DNA of 64,000 nucleotides from Komagataeibacter saccharivorans (GCF_003207825.1 NZ_NKTY01000013.1:1-64000); one strand, 5' to 3'; positions 18,979 to 27,453 are shown, numbered from the stretch's first letter. A program made the numbers and translations. Notes: generated by a model not told the origin, from the sequence alone.

Positions 18979-19016
18979 AAAAAAACCCCTGCAACTTACG
19001 TCACAAGGGGTTTTTT
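18979..19016 (-). terminator. Terminator after the aldehyde dehydrogenase gene
   Basis: AAAAAACCCCT (plus-strand 18980-18990) pairs with AGGGGTTTTTT (19006-19016); on the minus strand the T-run follows the stem. The overlapping perfect repeat TGACGTAA (18973-18980) / TTACGTCA (18996-19003) could form an alternative, mutually exclusive hairpin. Confidence 0.85.
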
Positions 19017-19069
19017 CATTCAGGACCAGATGGACGCAGGGCAGCAATTGCCTGCGTCCGGTCATGACA

Positions 19070-20461
19070 TCAGAACGGGGCGTCGATGTCCACCACGTTA
19101 ATAAGCTTGTGGTTGACGAACTCCTTGATGCCAAGGCCGATCAGTTCCCGGCCATAGCCGGAGTTCTTGATACCACCAAAGGGCAGGTCCGCCTTGGGCG
19201 ACAGCGGATGGTTGATGACCACCATGCCCGTGCGGATGGCGCGTGCCACGCGGGCGCCACGGGCTTCATCCTTCGTAAACACACTACCGCCCAGACCGTA
19301 GGGGGAGTCATTGGCGATGCGGATGGCGTCGGCCTCGTCCTTCGCACGGTAGATCTGGGTGACGGGACCGAAGAATTCCCAGTGCCGTGCCTCGTTCTTT
19401 TCATCCAGATTGGACATGAGCAGCGGCTGGAAGAAGGCGCCATGCTCCGGCACCGGTGCGCCGATCACTTCCACCTTCGCGCCCAGATCCATCGCCCGCG
19501 TCACCTGATCGCGCAGGTCATCCGCAGCCGCCTTGGATGACAGCGGCGCAAGCGTGGTGGCCGGGTCCATCGGATCACCCGCCTTCAGTGCTGCAACGCC
19601 TTCCTTATACAGCGCAAGGAACCGGTCATAAATGGCATCAGCCACGATCAGCCGCTTGGCGGAAACACAGACCTGCCCGGCATTCCAGTGCCGACCGATC
19701 ACCGCCCAGCGGGCTGCCTTTTCCACATCGGCGTCATCCAGCACGATGAAGGCGTCCGCGCCGCCCAGTTCCATCGTCGCCTTCTTCAGCGCCTTCCCTG
19801 CAATACCGGCAATAACCGTGCCCGCCCCTTCCGAACCGGTCAGTGCGATACCGCACACGCGGGGATCGTTCAGGATCATGGCGGTGTGCGGACGCGCCGC
19901 ATACAGGTTACGGAACAGGCCCGCGGGCAGTCCGGCTTCCGCCATCAGCGTATCAAAAGCAGCGGCGCATTGCGGCAGGTTGGACGCATGCTTGAGCAGC
20001 ACGGCATTACCGGCCGAAAGCTGCGGCGCGATGATGCGCACCACCTGATAGAACGGGAAGTTCCACGGCTCGATCGCCAGCACGATGCCAAGCGGCTCAT
20101 GCACCAGCGTGGCCCTGCCTTCCGCCGCGTCCGCCACAGGCAGGATCTCGGGCTTCAGCAGTTCTTCGGCATGGTTTGCGTAATATTCGAAAATCTCGGC
20201 GGAAAGAATGACTTCCTTCTTTGACTCCTCGAACAGCTTGCCCATTTCCAGCGTGCCGAGGCGGGCATATTTATCAATGTCACGGCGCAGGATGGCAGCC
20301 GCCGCGTTCATGACCTTTGCACGATCGGCAAAGGATGTATCGCGCCAGCTTTCAAACGCGGCATGCGCCTGTGCCAGTGCGGTCTGTACTTCCGCATCCG
20401 TTGCATCGGGAAAGGTTGCAACGACTTCGTTGGTATAGGGATTGGTTGTGGCGTACGCCAT
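19070..20461 (-). CDS. NAD(P)-dependent aldehyde dehydrogenase (succinate-semialdehyde dehydrogenase-like)
   Basis: A 463-residue aldehyde dehydrogenase with general base Glu231 (MELGGADAF) and nucleophile Cys265 (NAGQVCVSAKR). The WNFP oxyanion-site segment (EPWNFPFYQ) and the C-terminal PFGGIKNSGYGREL are also present. Its compact length and N-terminus (YATTNPYTNEVVATFP) match the GabD/Sad-like succinate-semialdehyde dehydrogenase branch, but specificity cannot be fixed from sequence. It lies 58 bp after the YqhD-like gene on the same strand and ends at a strong terminator. Together with YqhD and the NemR-like regulator it likely disposes of toxic aldehydes, one enzyme reducing and the other oxidising them. 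Confidence 0.88.
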   Translation of the reverse strand: MAYATTNPYTNEVVATFPDATDAEVQTALAQAHAAFESWRDTSFADRAKVMNAAAAILRRDIDKYARLGTLEMGKLFEESKKEVILSAEIFEYYANHAEELLKPEILPVADAAEGRATLVHEPLGIVLAIEPWNFPFYQVVRIIAPQLSAGNAVLLKHASNLPQCAAAFDTLMAEAGLPAGLFRNLYAARPHTAMILNDPRVCGIALTGSEGAGTVIAGIAGKALKKATMELGGADAFIVLDDADVEKAARWAVIGRHWNAGQVCVSAKRLIVADAIYDRFLALYKEGVAALKAGDPMDPATTLAPLSSKAAADDLRDQVTRAMDLGAKVEVIGAPVPEHGAFFQPLLMSNLDEKNEARHWEFFGPVTQIYRAKDEADAIRIANDSPYGLGGSVFTKDEARGARVARAIRTGMVVINHPLSPKADLPFGGIKNSGYGRELIGLGIKEFVNHKLINVVDIDAPF

Positions 20462-20519
20462 TTTAAGCCTCGTTTCTTTTCAACTTATGGATGCCGGCAG
20501 CGGGAACCGGCGCAGCAGG

Positions 20520-21677
20520 TCAGGCTGCGGCTTCGAGGATTTTGCGGCTGACATCCAGCGTGACATCGCCATTTTCGCCCAGATGGGTCATGCCGTGGTC
20601 TTCAAGCTGCCTGACCAGATCGTTGATGCCTTCGGCTCCGATGTCATAGGCGGACAGGCGGGTCGGCACGCCCAGACCTTCGAAGAATTCCTCGGTCTTG
20701 CGGATGACGGCGTCAATCCGCTCGTCTTCCGTGCCTTCGGTCAGGTTCCACACCCGCGCGGCATACTGCAGCAGCCTGGCGCGCTTTTCCGTGCGCCGCA
20801 CCCGCAGCAGCGCCGGGAACACCATGGCCAGCGTACGGGCATGGTCGATGTGGTATTTCGCCGTGATTTCATGGCCGATCATATGCGTCGTCCAGTCATG
20901 CGGCACGCCCGCGCCAATCAGGCCGTTCAGGGCGAGGGTCGCCACCCACATGAGGTTGGAGCGCAGGTCATAATCATCCGGTGTCGCCACGATGCGCGGC
21001 CCGATTTCGACCAGACTGGACAGCAGCCCTTCGGAAAAGCGGTCCTGCGCCATGCCATCGACCGGATAGGTCATGTACTGTTCCATCACATGGACGAAAG
21101 AGTCCACGACACCGTTGATGACCTGCTTCATCGGCAGGCTCATGGTGCGCATCGGGTCCAGCACGGAAAAGCGCGGATAGACCAGCGGATTGGAAAACAG
21201 CAGCTTGTCACCGGTGGACTGGCGCGAAATCACGCTCAGGCAGTTCATTTCTGAACCGGTTGCGGGCAGGGTAACGACCGTGCCCAGCGGCAGCGCCTTT
21301 TTTGCGGCCTCGCCCTTGCTGACCAGAATGTCCCACGGCTCACCTTCATACGGCACGGCGGCGGCAACAAACTTGGTGCCATCCATGACCGAACCGCCGC
21401 CCACGGCAAGCAGGAAGTCGAGCTTTTCCGCCCGCACCATGGCCACGGCCTTCATCAGCGTCTCGTAAGTGGGGTTGGCTTCAATGCCACCGAATTCACG
21501 GACAGTACGGTTGCCAAGGGCTGCGCGCACTTCGGCCAGCGTCCCGCTGCGTTCGGCGCTGGCGCCACCATACAGCACGAGTACGCGTGCTTCGGGCGAA
21601 AGCTGTTCATCAAGGCGGGCAATCATGCCTTTGCCAAAGAGGACCCGCGTGGGGTTGTAGAATTCAAAATTCAGCAT
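20520..21677 (-). CDS. yqhD: NADPH-dependent aldehyde reductase YqhD-like (iron-type alcohol dehydrogenase)
   Basis: This 385-residue protein is close to E. coli YqhD (387 residues) throughout, for example NPTRVLFGKGMIARL, LAVGGGSVMDGTKF, VTLPATGSEMN and HGMTHLGENGDVTLDVSR. Metal ligands are visible as Asp and His in NGVVDSFVH and two His in HDWTTHMIGHEITAKYHIDHA. YqhD reduces short and reactive aldehydes such as methylglyoxal, glyoxal and lipid-peroxidation products with NADPH. I chose the ATG at 21677, matching the YqhD N-terminus (MLNFEFYNPTRVLFGKG). Two operator-like repeats lie directly upstream, shared in sequence with a site before the nemR-like gene. The downstream aldehyde dehydrogenase is probably cotranscribed. 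Confidence 0.93.
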   Translation of the reverse strand: MLNFEFYNPTRVLFGKGMIARLDEQLSPEARVLVLYGGASAERSGTLAEVRAALGNRTVREFGGIEANPTYETLMKAVAMVRAEKLDFLLAVGGGSVMDGTKFVAAAVPYEGEPWDILVSKGEAAKKALPLGTVVTLPATGSEMNCLSVISRQSTGDKLLFSNPLVYPRFSVLDPMRTMSLPMKQVINGVVDSFVHVMEQYMTYPVDGMAQDRFSEGLLSSLVEIGPRIVATPDDYDLRSNLMWVATLALNGLIGAGVPHDWTTHMIGHEITAKYHIDHARTLAMVFPALLRVRRTEKRARLLQYAARVWNLTEGTEDERIDAVIRKTEEFFEGLGVPTRLSAYDIGAEGINDLVRQLEDHGMTHLGENGDVTLDVSRKILEAAA

Positions 21678-21688
21678 TCTTGCACCTA

Positions 21689-21720
21689 CTAGACCGGTCG
21701 TCTCTATTAGACCGGTCACT
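21689..21720. promoter_or_regulatory. Tandem operator-like sites upstream of yqhD
   Basis: Two copies of TAGACCGGTC (palindromic core GACCGGTC at 21692-21699 and 21710-21717, 18 bp apart) lie 12-43 bp before the yqhD start. The first continues as TAGACCGGTCGTCT and matches the site at 22401-22414 (TAGACCAGTCGTCT) with one difference. It resembles the TAGACC-containing NemR box of E. coli. Confidence 0.75.
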
Positions 21721-21761
21721 TATTAAATTCGTGAAACAGGACGCCCTGCCCCACCCTGAAA

Positions 21762-22355
21762 CTAGATTTCCAGAAGCCGCCTGCTTGCCTCCCAGGCATG
21801 GTCAAACGGCGGGGAACTGCGGGTGATCTTCACCATCAGCGTCGAACCCAGCCATAACTGGTAAAGGGCCGCCGCCAGCATCGGGGCCGACTGCATGTTG
21901 CCGATCGACCCTTCTTCCTGTCCGGCGGCAATGACCCTTGCGATCCGTTCGATCACGGAACGGGTCCCGATCTCCAGTATCGTGCGCATCCGTTCGGACA
22001 GGTCGGATACTTCGGCCGCCAGCTTCACGATCAGGCATTTGTTCCCGATCTGGCCATCAATATGGGTATCGCGCCAGAACTGGCAGTAACGCGTGATACG
22101 CTGTGCTGCGTTCCCTTCCCCATTATCAAGGATATCGTTCATTTTGATCAGATATTCCTCGATATAGGTCCGCAGGAGTTCTTCCCCGAATGCTTCCTTT
22201 GATTCGAAGTAGTGGTAGAATGACCCCTTGGGAATACCCGCGACATCCAGTATCTGCGCCAGACCGACGGCGGAGAAACCACGCTGGCCGATAAGCGGTC
22301 TGGCCGTTTCCAGAATATGCTGCCGGGCGGCGCGATGTTTCTCTGCGATCTTCAT
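21762..22355 (-). CDS. nemR: NemR-like TetR family electrophile/redox-sensing repressor
   Basis: A 197-residue TetR-family protein with an N-terminal HTH (about residues 10-56, IPKGSFYHYFESKEAF). It tracks E. coli NemR along its length, including NKCLIVKLAAEVSDLSERMR and WLGSTLMVKITRS. Cys107 and Lys176 align with NemR Cys106 and Lys175, the pair proposed to form a reversible sulfenamide bond on oxidation by chlorine species or electrophiles; NemR Cys116 is serine here. The ATG at 22355 fits the NemR N-terminus. Operator-like sites lie before this gene (autoregulation) and before yqhD. In E. coli NemR controls nemA and gloA; here the linked targets appear to be yqhD and an aldehyde dehydrogenase. 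Confidence 0.88.
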   Translation of the reverse strand: MKIAEKHRAARQHILETARPLIGQRGFSAVGLAQILDVAGIPKGSFYHYFESKEAFGEELLRTYIEEYLIKMNDILDNGEGNAAQRITRYCQFWRDTHIDGQIGNKCLIVKLAAEVSDLSERMRTILEIGTRSVIERIARVIAAGQEEGSIGNMQSAPMLAAALYQLWLGSTLMVKITRSSPPFDHAWEASRRLLEI

Positions 22356-22400
22356 GGGAGTGTATATATGGGGTGCCTGATGGCGTGTCCAGATAAAAAT

Positions 22401-22414
22401 TAGACCAGTCGTCT
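22401..22414. promoter_or_regulatory. Operator-like site upstream of the nemR-like gene
   Basis: TAGACCAGTCGTCT, 46-59 bp before the nemR-like start, matches TAGACCGGTCGTCT upstream of yqhD except for one base. The arms AGAC and GTCT form an inverted repeat. It is probably the autoregulatory site. Confidence 0.7.
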
Positions 22415-22433
22415 TTTTTTGGATCATGCCTGC

Positions 22434-23339
22434 TCAGGCACTCTGCCCGGCCATGATTTCCCCAATAATATCCTCCACCATCCGGGTGGTGCGCGAAAGC
22501 TGCCGCGTGCGGTCATGCACCAGCGCCAGCGTAAGATCCGGCACGCTGGCCCCGATCAGCGGGACAAAAGCCAGATCCCCCCGCATCACTTCGGACATCA
22601 CATCCAGATAACTGAGCAGACAGATACCCGTTCCCGCCATGACAAGGGAAATGATCATCTGCACATTGTTCGCCCGTGCCGCGACAGACGGGGCCATGCG
22701 TCCCGCCGCCATCAGCCGGGCAAATACGGATGCCAGCGCCAGCGGCTGTTCCGGCACGATCATGGCATGGTCCGCGCACTGCGTCAGCCGGACGGCATCA
22801 TGCTGCGCCAGCGGATGGTCGGAACGGCAGGCAAAGCCGAGCGGAAAGGACAGCCGCCGGACCACAACCAGATCACGCATTTCCTCCGGGTCCAGTACCA
22901 GCGCAAGATCGCCTTCGCCGGACAGCAGGGTGTGGTGAATACTTTTATTGTCGCGGATATGCACATTCAGCACGACACCGGGATGCGTGCGTTTCATGCG
23001 GCTGACCAGTTCGGGCAGGAAAGCACGCGACAGGGCTTCGGGCGCCAGCAGGTCAACCTGACCACGGCGTATGCCCTTCAGGTCATCGATTTCGCGCTTC
23101 AGGTCATCCAGATCCTTAACCCAGCGTCTGGCGCATCCATACAGCAGTTCCCCCGCCGCCGTCAGGCGCATGCCGGTGGGCAGGCGTTCAAATAACGGGG
23201 TCTGGAGCTGTTTTTCACCCAGCAGGATATGCCGGTTGATGGCCGAACCCGCGATATGCAGTTCCTCTGCCGCCTTGCGTATGGATTTGTGCCGCGCAAC
23301 AGCCAGGAAATAGACCAGAAAACGGGAAAAAGGCTGCAT
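22434..23339 (-). CDS. LysR family transcriptional regulator
   Basis: A 301-residue LysR protein with an N-terminal winged HTH (about residues 1-62: FLAVARHKSIRKAAEELHIAGSAINRHILLGEKQLQTPLFER) and a two-lobed substrate-binding domain (about 90-295). It is divergent from the Rieske oxygenase gene, with a 117-bp gap, so it most likely regulates that oxygenase operon in response to its substrate or a product. It ends close to the nemR-like gene, which it otherwise does not resemble in role. Confidence 0.9.
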   Translation of the reverse strand: MQPFSRFLVYFLAVARHKSIRKAAEELHIAGSAINRHILLGEKQLQTPLFERLPTGMRLTAAGELLYGCARRWVKDLDDLKREIDDLKGIRRGQVDLLAPEALSRAFLPELVSRMKRTHPGVVLNVHIRDNKSIHHTLLSGEGDLALVLDPEEMRDLVVVRRLSFPLGFACRSDHPLAQHDAVRLTQCADHAMIVPEQPLALASVFARLMAAGRMAPSVAARANNVQMIISLVMAGTGICLLSYLDVMSEVMRGDLAFVPLIGASVPDLTLALVHDRTRQLSRTTRMVEDIIGEIMAGQSA

Positions 23340-23456
23340 GCGTTCTCATTTCGAGAATGGGAAAGGATCAATTATGATATATCTGAGAGCACACCGCATG
23401 TGAAATGATCTTTCCGAAGACCCCGGACCGCTTCCGGCCCGTTCAGGAGGACCATC

Positions 23457-24512
23457 ATGACCACAGCAACCTGCGCCCGCCCGGCGGACATCCACCCCCT
23501 GCCCCGCACCATGACGTTTGAAGTGGATGACTGGAACATCCTTGCGCGCTGCTGGCATCCGGTCGCCCTTGTGCGCGAACTGGGTGACAGGCCGCTGGGC
23601 GTGACCCTGCTGGATGCGCCGCTGGTGGTCTATCGCGCGGGCGACAGCATTGTCGTGGCCGATGACCTGTGTCCCCACCGTGGCGTGCCGCTAAGCATGG
23701 GCAAGGGAGACGGGCAGACCGTTGCCTGCGCCTATCACGGTTTCCGTTTTGGAGAAAAAGGCCGCTGCGTGAAGGTGCCCGCCCATCCCGACAGCGCCAT
23801 TCCGTCAAAGCTCAACCTGCGCACCTATCCCGCCGTGGAACGCTATGGCCTGATCTGGACCTGCCTGCGACCGGAAGGGGACGGGGCCGATATTCCCCCC
23901 ATGCCGCACTGGAACGACCCGGCCTTTCAGCAGATCAACTGCCCGTGGATCGATATTGCCGGTTTTGCAGGCCGACAGGTGGAAGGGTTCATTGACGTGG
24001 CCCATTTCGCCTTTGTCCATACCGACACGTTCGCGGACCCTGAAAACCCCGTGGTGCCCCCTTACAGGACCCGCATCACGCCCGACGGGTTCGAAGCGGA
24101 ATACCGCAGCAGCGTGGGCAATTATCCCATTGGCAAAAGCGACCGGGGGCGGTCGGGTTTTGAATGGCTGCGGCATTTCCGCGTGCATGTACCCTTTACC
24201 GCGACGCTGGAAATCCATTTCCCCGATAATGGCCGCCTTGTCATCATGAATGCGGCGTCACCCGTGTCGGCCCGTAAAACGCGGATGTTCGCGCCCATGT
24301 GCCGTAACTTCGACAAGGACCTGCCTCTACAGGATGTCTATGACTTCAACCTGCGGGTTTTCGAGGAGGACCGCGCCCTGGTGGAAGCCCAGAAACCGGA
24401 GAACCTGCCGCTGGATCCCACGCTTGAAGCGCATGTCATGGCGGATCGCAGTTCGATCGCCTATCGCCGTGCCCTGCGCACGATGGGACTGAGCCAGTTC
24501 TTCACGGCGTGA
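23457..24512 (+). CDS. Rieske non-heme iron oxygenase, VanA-like oxygenase component
   Basis: A 351-residue protein with a Rieske 2Fe-2S centre (Cys72-x-His74 in CPHRG and Cys91-x2-His94 in CAYHG). The catalytic domain has mononuclear iron ligands His183 and His188 in EGFIDVAHFAFVHTD. The length and the reductase partner fit class IA oxygenases such as vanillate O-demethylase, phthalate-type and N-demethylase enzymes. These hydroxylate or demethylate aromatic or heterocyclic compounds. The substrate is unknown. GGAGGA precedes the ATG. The reductase gene begins 14 bp after its stop; the divergent LysR gene is the likely regulator. Confidence 0.92.
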   Translation: MTTATCARPADIHPLPRTMTFEVDDWNILARCWHPVALVRELGDRPLGVTLLDAPLVVYRAGDSIVVADDLCPHRGVPLSMGKGDGQTVACAYHGFRFGEKGRCVKVPAHPDSAIPSKLNLRTYPAVERYGLIWTCLRPEGDGADIPPMPHWNDPAFQQINCPWIDIAGFAGRQVEGFIDVAHFAFVHTDTFADPENPVVPPYRTRITPDGFEAEYRSSVGNYPIGKSDRGRSGFEWLRHFRVHVPFTATLEIHFPDNGRLVIMNAASPVSARKTRMFAPMCRNFDKDLPLQDVYDFNLRVFEEDRALVEAQKPENLPLDPTLEAHVMADRSSIAYRRALRTMGLSQFFTA

Positions 24513-24526
24513 AGGGAATGATGCCC

Positions 24527-25471
24527 ATGTCCACCCTGTTTTCTGTCCTTGTCGATGCTGTCACGCCGGAAGGGGACGACTGCGTGCGCCTGCGTCTGGT
24601 CGCCCGGGCGGGGCAGGACGACCTGCCACGCTTTGAACCCGGCGCGCATATTGATGTCATGACCCCTTCGGGCCTGATCCGTCAGTATTCACTGTGTGGA
24701 TCAGCGGAAGATCGCACGGGGTATGAACTGTGCATCAAGCGCGAAGCAGCCTCCCGTGGGGGATCGGAATCCCTGTGCGCGGGAATACGGCGGGGCATGG
24801 AACTGCGGATTTCCCCGCCCCGCAATGCGTTCATGCTGCCTGACGCGCAACGCCATATCCTGATCGGGGGCGGTATCGGCATTACGCCCCTGCTTTCCAT
24901 GATGATGTATCTGCAAGGCAGGAATGCTGACTGGCAGCTTCATTATTATACGCGTGATCCCCGGCGCGCGCCGTTTGGGGACATGCTACGCCAAAGTCCG
25001 TATGCGCCCCGTGTCCAGTTCAGCCGAAGCCTGAAAAACGGGTACCCGGATGTACTGGACACACCATCGCCTGACACCGCCATCATGCTGTGCGGGCCGG
25101 ACGGGTTCATGAACGCTGTTTTTTCCCATGCCATCGCCGCAGGCTGGCAGGCGGATCAGGTCCATACCGAATATTTCCGCCCGACCGAAACAACCCACGC
25201 CCTTTCCGATCGGGCGTTTGATGTCGTGCTGGCGCGATCAGAGCAGACGGTGAACGTACCGGCGGGACAGAGCATTGCCGCCGCCCTGCTTGCCGCCGGG
25301 GTGGATGTGGACCTGTCGTGTGAGCAGGGTATGTGCGGTGCCTGTGTCGTGCCGCTTGTCGCCGGGGAAGGCGATCACCGTGATATGGTCCTGACCGCGG
25401 AAGAACAGGGGCGCAGCATTGCGCTATGCTGTTCACGCAGCCGCAGCCCGTCGCTGACACTGGACCTGTAA
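24527..25471 (+). CDS. VanB-like oxygenase reductase (FMN/NAD(P)H, plant-type 2Fe-2S)
   Basis: This 314-residue protein has a flavin-binding barrel (IRQYSLCGSAEDRTGYELCIKRE), a nucleotide-binding domain (HILIGGGIGITPLLSMM, IMLCGPDGFM) and a C-terminal plant-type ferredoxin domain (CEQGMCGACVVPL...C). It would pass electrons from NAD(P)H via FMN to the Rieske oxygenase encoded just upstream. I chose the ATG at 24527 (MSTLFSVLVDA), nine bases after AAGGGA; the frame is open from a GTG at 24509 that overlaps the upstream stop. It is convergent with the nuclease-like gene, about 30 bp away. Confidence 0.92.
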   Translation: MSTLFSVLVDAVTPEGDDCVRLRLVARAGQDDLPRFEPGAHIDVMTPSGLIRQYSLCGSAEDRTGYELCIKREAASRGGSESLCAGIRRGMELRISPPRNAFMLPDAQRHILIGGGIGITPLLSMMMYLQGRNADWQLHYYTRDPRRAPFGDMLRQSPYAPRVQFSRSLKNGYPDVLDTPSPDTAIMLCGPDGFMNAVFSHAIAAGWQADQVHTEYFRPTETTHALSDRAFDVVLARSEQTVNVPAGQSIAAALLAAGVDVDLSCEQGMCGACVVPLVAGEGDHRDMVLTAEEQGRSIALCCSRSRSPSLTLDL

Positions 25472-25502
25472 CCGGGACCGGGCGGGGAATACCCGCGCGT
25501 TA

Positions 25503-26294
25503 CTATGGCTGTCGGGAACTGTCCTCGGGGTCCGGTAATGCCAGCAGCGTCTCTTTCAGCGTATCCGGCAGGGCTGGAAAAGGATCGACCCCGACCGCGC
25601 GGATCAGCGTCGCCACATTGACAACCGTGCAGGTCGGGTTTTCCGTGTTCTTGCAGACATAGACACCGGCTGCGTTGACCATGGGGTCATACACCGCTTT
25701 CCATGTGGAGGAAGGCACCACAACATGATGCCCGATCCCCTGCGTGCTGCCGTAAAAAGCCGGTCCGGTCACGACATAGAGCGCGCCTTCCTGCAACGCC
25801 AGTTTCCGCACCGCCCGTTCCACATCGCTCCATATCCCCTTATTCAGTTCGGGTGTCTGTGGCACGACATTGGCCAGTGAAAACGCCTGATCGCGTCCCG
25901 CCATGTCGGGTGCTTCCGACGCTGGTGTCATACGGCCACGGGCATAGCCCGAACGCCTGTAATCGGCAGGATCTGCCCCGTCGCCCGGCGGCAGGCGTGG
26001 GTCGGCATGGGGCCGGTCGGTCACGCGGCCCAACTGGCTGGCCCGCATGATTTCCCGCCGGGTCAGATATTCCGCCGACCATAGCGGTTCATGCACCAGA
26101 CCGGAATTGAGGGCAGCATAATCCGCATTGCACAGCAGGGTCGTGCGCGGCAGCAGTCCGGGGGCAACCAGCGCGGGCAGGTGGCCCTGCGCGCCGAACT
26201 GCGGGCACGGATCTTCCTGGGCTGATGCCGCGCAGGGCATGCTGACAGCCAGGCATCCCATAACCGCACACACCCGGACTGATCTGCGTAACAT
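25503..26294 (-). CDS. Secreted DNA/RNA non-specific endonuclease-fold protein lacking the DRGH motif
   Basis: From the ATG at 26294 (AGAGGTG six bases upstream) the protein is 263 residues with a signal peptide ending AASA-QE. The middle matches the EndoG/Serratia-type beta-beta-alpha metal nuclease domain. The downstream metal-site segment is well kept (FSLANVVPQTPELNKGIW), as is the ALYVVTGPAF strand. The catalytic DRGH motif, however, reads ARGR (SGYARGRMTPASEA): Asp to Ala and the general-base His to Arg, each explained by one base change (GAC to GCC, CAT to CGT). The fold is probably intact but the nuclease activity may be lost. It is convergent with the VanB-like gene. Confidence 0.8.
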   Translation of the reverse strand: MLRRSVRVCAVMGCLAVSMPCAASAQEDPCPQFGAQGHLPALVAPGLLPRTTLLCNADYAALNSGLVHEPLWSAEYLTRREIMRASQLGRVTDRPHADPRLPPGDGADPADYRRSGYARGRMTPASEAPDMAGRDQAFSLANVVPQTPELNKGIWSDVERAVRKLALQEGALYVVTGPAFYGSTQGIGHHVVVPSSTWKAVYDPMVNAAGVYVCKNTENPTCTVVNVATLIRAVGVDPFPALPDTLKETLLALPDPEDSSRQP

Positions 26295-26436
26295 ACCGAA
26301 CACCTCTGGATACCCTGCATAGGGCATTCCACATCAGCCGGGCGCAAGGCAAGCCCCGGCCTGCGATAAGGTGTAATGGTCGCGGCATCGCAATACTGCC
26401 GGAAAAACAGACTGTCTGAAAAACCCGCTTTTCATA

Positions 26437-26491
26437 AGAAAGGTTCTGGTGAAGCTTTTTGAGAAAAGGCGGCACTCAAAAACCTTTATTA
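26437..26491 (+). repeat. Dispersed intergenic repeat, copy 2
   Basis: AGAAAGGTTCTGGTGAAGCT followed by TTTTGAGAAAAGGCGG and CTCAAAAACC. It shares AGAAAG...GGTGAAGCTTTTT with the other copies. It lies immediately beside the 3' end of the lipid kinase gene, in the 200-bp gap before the nuclease-like gene. Confidence 0.55.
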
Positions 26492-26495
26492 CATT

Positions 26496-27389
26496 TCAGG
26501 CCGAAACGATACGGATGGGACGTTCGGCTATGTCGATCCGGACGGGTGTGAACTGGCGGGCATCCCCATCGCTCTGCACCGGTATGCCCGGTGGTGTGCG
26601 GATTTCAATGCACCGCGCGGTATGTATTTCCACATCCCGCTGCCGTGCAAGATTGCCGCGCAGCAGGGACAGGCTGGCGCGCAGGGTAGCCAGAATGCCG
26701 GGCGCCCGGAACAGCACGACCGAGAAGCGTTTCTCCGCCAGCATGGAATCCCGTGTCAGGACGTATTTCCCGGCATAGAGAGAACCCTTCGACACGATAA
26801 CGGAAACGGCATCATATTCCACGCCGTCCAGCAAGACATGCAGCGGTTCAAATCCGTACCGCCATAATGATCGCACGGTATTCAGAACATAGGCGAACTG
26901 GCCTAACGCGCTTTTCAGTCGCGTCGATACGGCATGTACCACATGCGCGTCGAACCCGATCCCCGCCATCTGGATGAACAGCCCGTTCCAGCCATCGGAT
27001 TGCAGGTGGCCGGGCCAGATGACCCTGCTGTTTCCCCGCGCCATTACGCCTGCACTGTCGGCATCATCCGATGGAATACCCAGTTCATGGGCCAGCACAT
27101 TGGCCGTGCCCAGCGGCAGGATGCCAAGGATACAGTCGGACCCCGCCATCCCTTCGGCGATTTCGGCAATGGTGCCGTCACCCCCGGCTGCTACGATATG
27201 CGTGTATTTCTGGTCATGGACCGCTTTGCGGGCAAGTGCTGTTGCGTGGCCCCGGAAAGCGGTAGGGACGATATCGACCACAAACCCGGCGCCACGCAGG
27301 CACTGCGCGAAATGGGCGATACGGGTCCGGCTGTGCCCACCGCATTTTTCATTTACAATAATGACGGCTGTTTTGTGCTGGACAGGCAA
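26496..27389 (-). CDS. Diacylglycerol kinase catalytic domain (YegS/BmrU-like lipid kinase)
   Basis: A 297-residue protein with the DAGK_cat signature: the nucleotide-binding GGDGT motif (HIVAAGGDGTIAEIAEG, about residues 67-83) followed by ILPLGTANVLAHELGIP. A C-terminal beta-sandwich completes the fold. Bacterial members phosphorylate diacylglycerol or related lipids, using ATP at the membrane; the exact lipid is unknown. The only available start is TTG at 27389 without a strong ribosome binding site. It ends next to repeat copy 2. No functional link to the parAB genes upstream is evident. Confidence 0.85.
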   Translation of the reverse strand: MPVQHKTAVIIVNEKCGGHSRTRIAHFAQCLRGAGFVVDIVPTAFRGHATALARKAVHDQKYTHIVAAGGDGTIAEIAEGMAGSDCILGILPLGTANVLAHELGIPSDDADSAGVMARGNSRVIWPGHLQSDGWNGLFIQMAGIGFDAHVVHAVSTRLKSALGQFAYVLNTVRSLWRYGFEPLHVLLDGVEYDAVSVIVSKGSLYAGKYVLTRDSMLAEKRFSVVLFRAPGILATLRASLSLLRGNLARQRDVEIHTARCIEIRTPPGIPVQSDGDARQFTPVRIDIAERPIRIVSA

Positions 27390-27453
27390 GATCTCTATCG
27401 CTCTGAAATAAAATCATACAAGACGGCCATGCCGCACCATGGAGGGGGCGGGA

